Under the pieces are notes generated by a model. The model searched no databases. It was not told the DNA's origin and saw nothing but the letters and a program-made list of their open reading frames with translations. The position numbers and the translations under genes were made by a program. From contig VZDJ01007749.1 of the NCBI GenBank assembly GCA_008694505.1, forward strand, positions 1,284,712 to 1,348,711: a stretch of DNA of 64,000 nt, in the 5' to 3' direction. Position 1 is the first letter of the stretch, and each line of letters opens with the position of its first letter. Source of the stretch: Cyanoderma ruficeps. Lineage: Eukaryota > Chordata > Aves > Passeriformes > Timaliidae. Shown here piece after piece: positions 63,914 to 64,000 of the stretch.

Positions 63914-64000
63914 GATTTAATGCTTGCAAATCCTTCAAAGTTTCACTGACAATAAAAATAAACCCATAAAAAGTTATCAGTTCAATATTTGGACTTGGAC
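63914..64000. other. AT-rich non-coding end
   Basis: Nothing recognisable in the last 87 bases. Confidence 0.5.

Noticed and set aside
1..64000. CRISPR array, operon, phage, complete retrovirus or tRNA/rRNA gene
   Set aside because: No regularly spaced repeats, no ribosome-binding-site gene chains, no paired LTRs, and no structural RNA sequence recognised. The repeat content is that of a bird genome.

Overview
The window looks like nuclear DNA from a bird. It is AT-rich throughout, has no compact gene order, and carries several decayed fragments of CR1, the dominant avian LINE. Two fragments keep the typical CR1 3' end (an ATTCTGTG-type octamer and no poly-A tail), and a third lies in antisense. 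There are also many short interrupted A/C or T/G tracts and a few patches resembling very old amniote interspersed repeats. I cannot name the species.

No complete protein-coding gene can be supported. The open frames of 60 to 145 codons scattered over both strands are what AT-rich intergenic or intronic DNA gives by chance. The best coding candidate is one possible internal exon on the plus strand at 21651-21814, with good splice signals and an open frame; I do not recognise the protein. Weaker splice-bounded candidates lie at about 30018-30144 and 50822-50962, with an isolated donor at 16051. If 21651-21814 is real, the window is probably intronic sequence of a large plus-strand gene whose other exons lie outside it; otherwise it is intergenic.

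Layout: 1-2.9 kb AT-rich with a T/G tract; 2.9-3.1 kb a short CR1 3' end; 3.1-8.5 kb AT-rich with a 21-base assembly gap at 5496 and a polypurine tract near 6.9 kb; 8.5-9.8 kb an unidentified minus-strand open frame and a GC-richer block with a 20-base perfect palindrome; 10-21 kb AT-rich with hairpins and A/C or T/G tracts; 21.65 kb the candidate exon; 22-39 kb AT-rich with a possible antisense CR1 at 31.3 kb; 39.1-39.85 kb the best CR1 copy, with remnants of the end of its reverse-transcriptase ORF; 40-59 kb AT-rich with a 20-base direct repeat near 53.2 kb; 59.6-59.9 kb ancient repeat-like sequence; 60.5 kb a TA-rich palindromic tract; 62.9-63.1 kb an antisense CR1; 63.9 kb an AAT microsatellite.

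I found no sign of an operon, CRISPR array, phage, complete retrovirus or other undescribed system. The findings below are local structures, most of modest interest.
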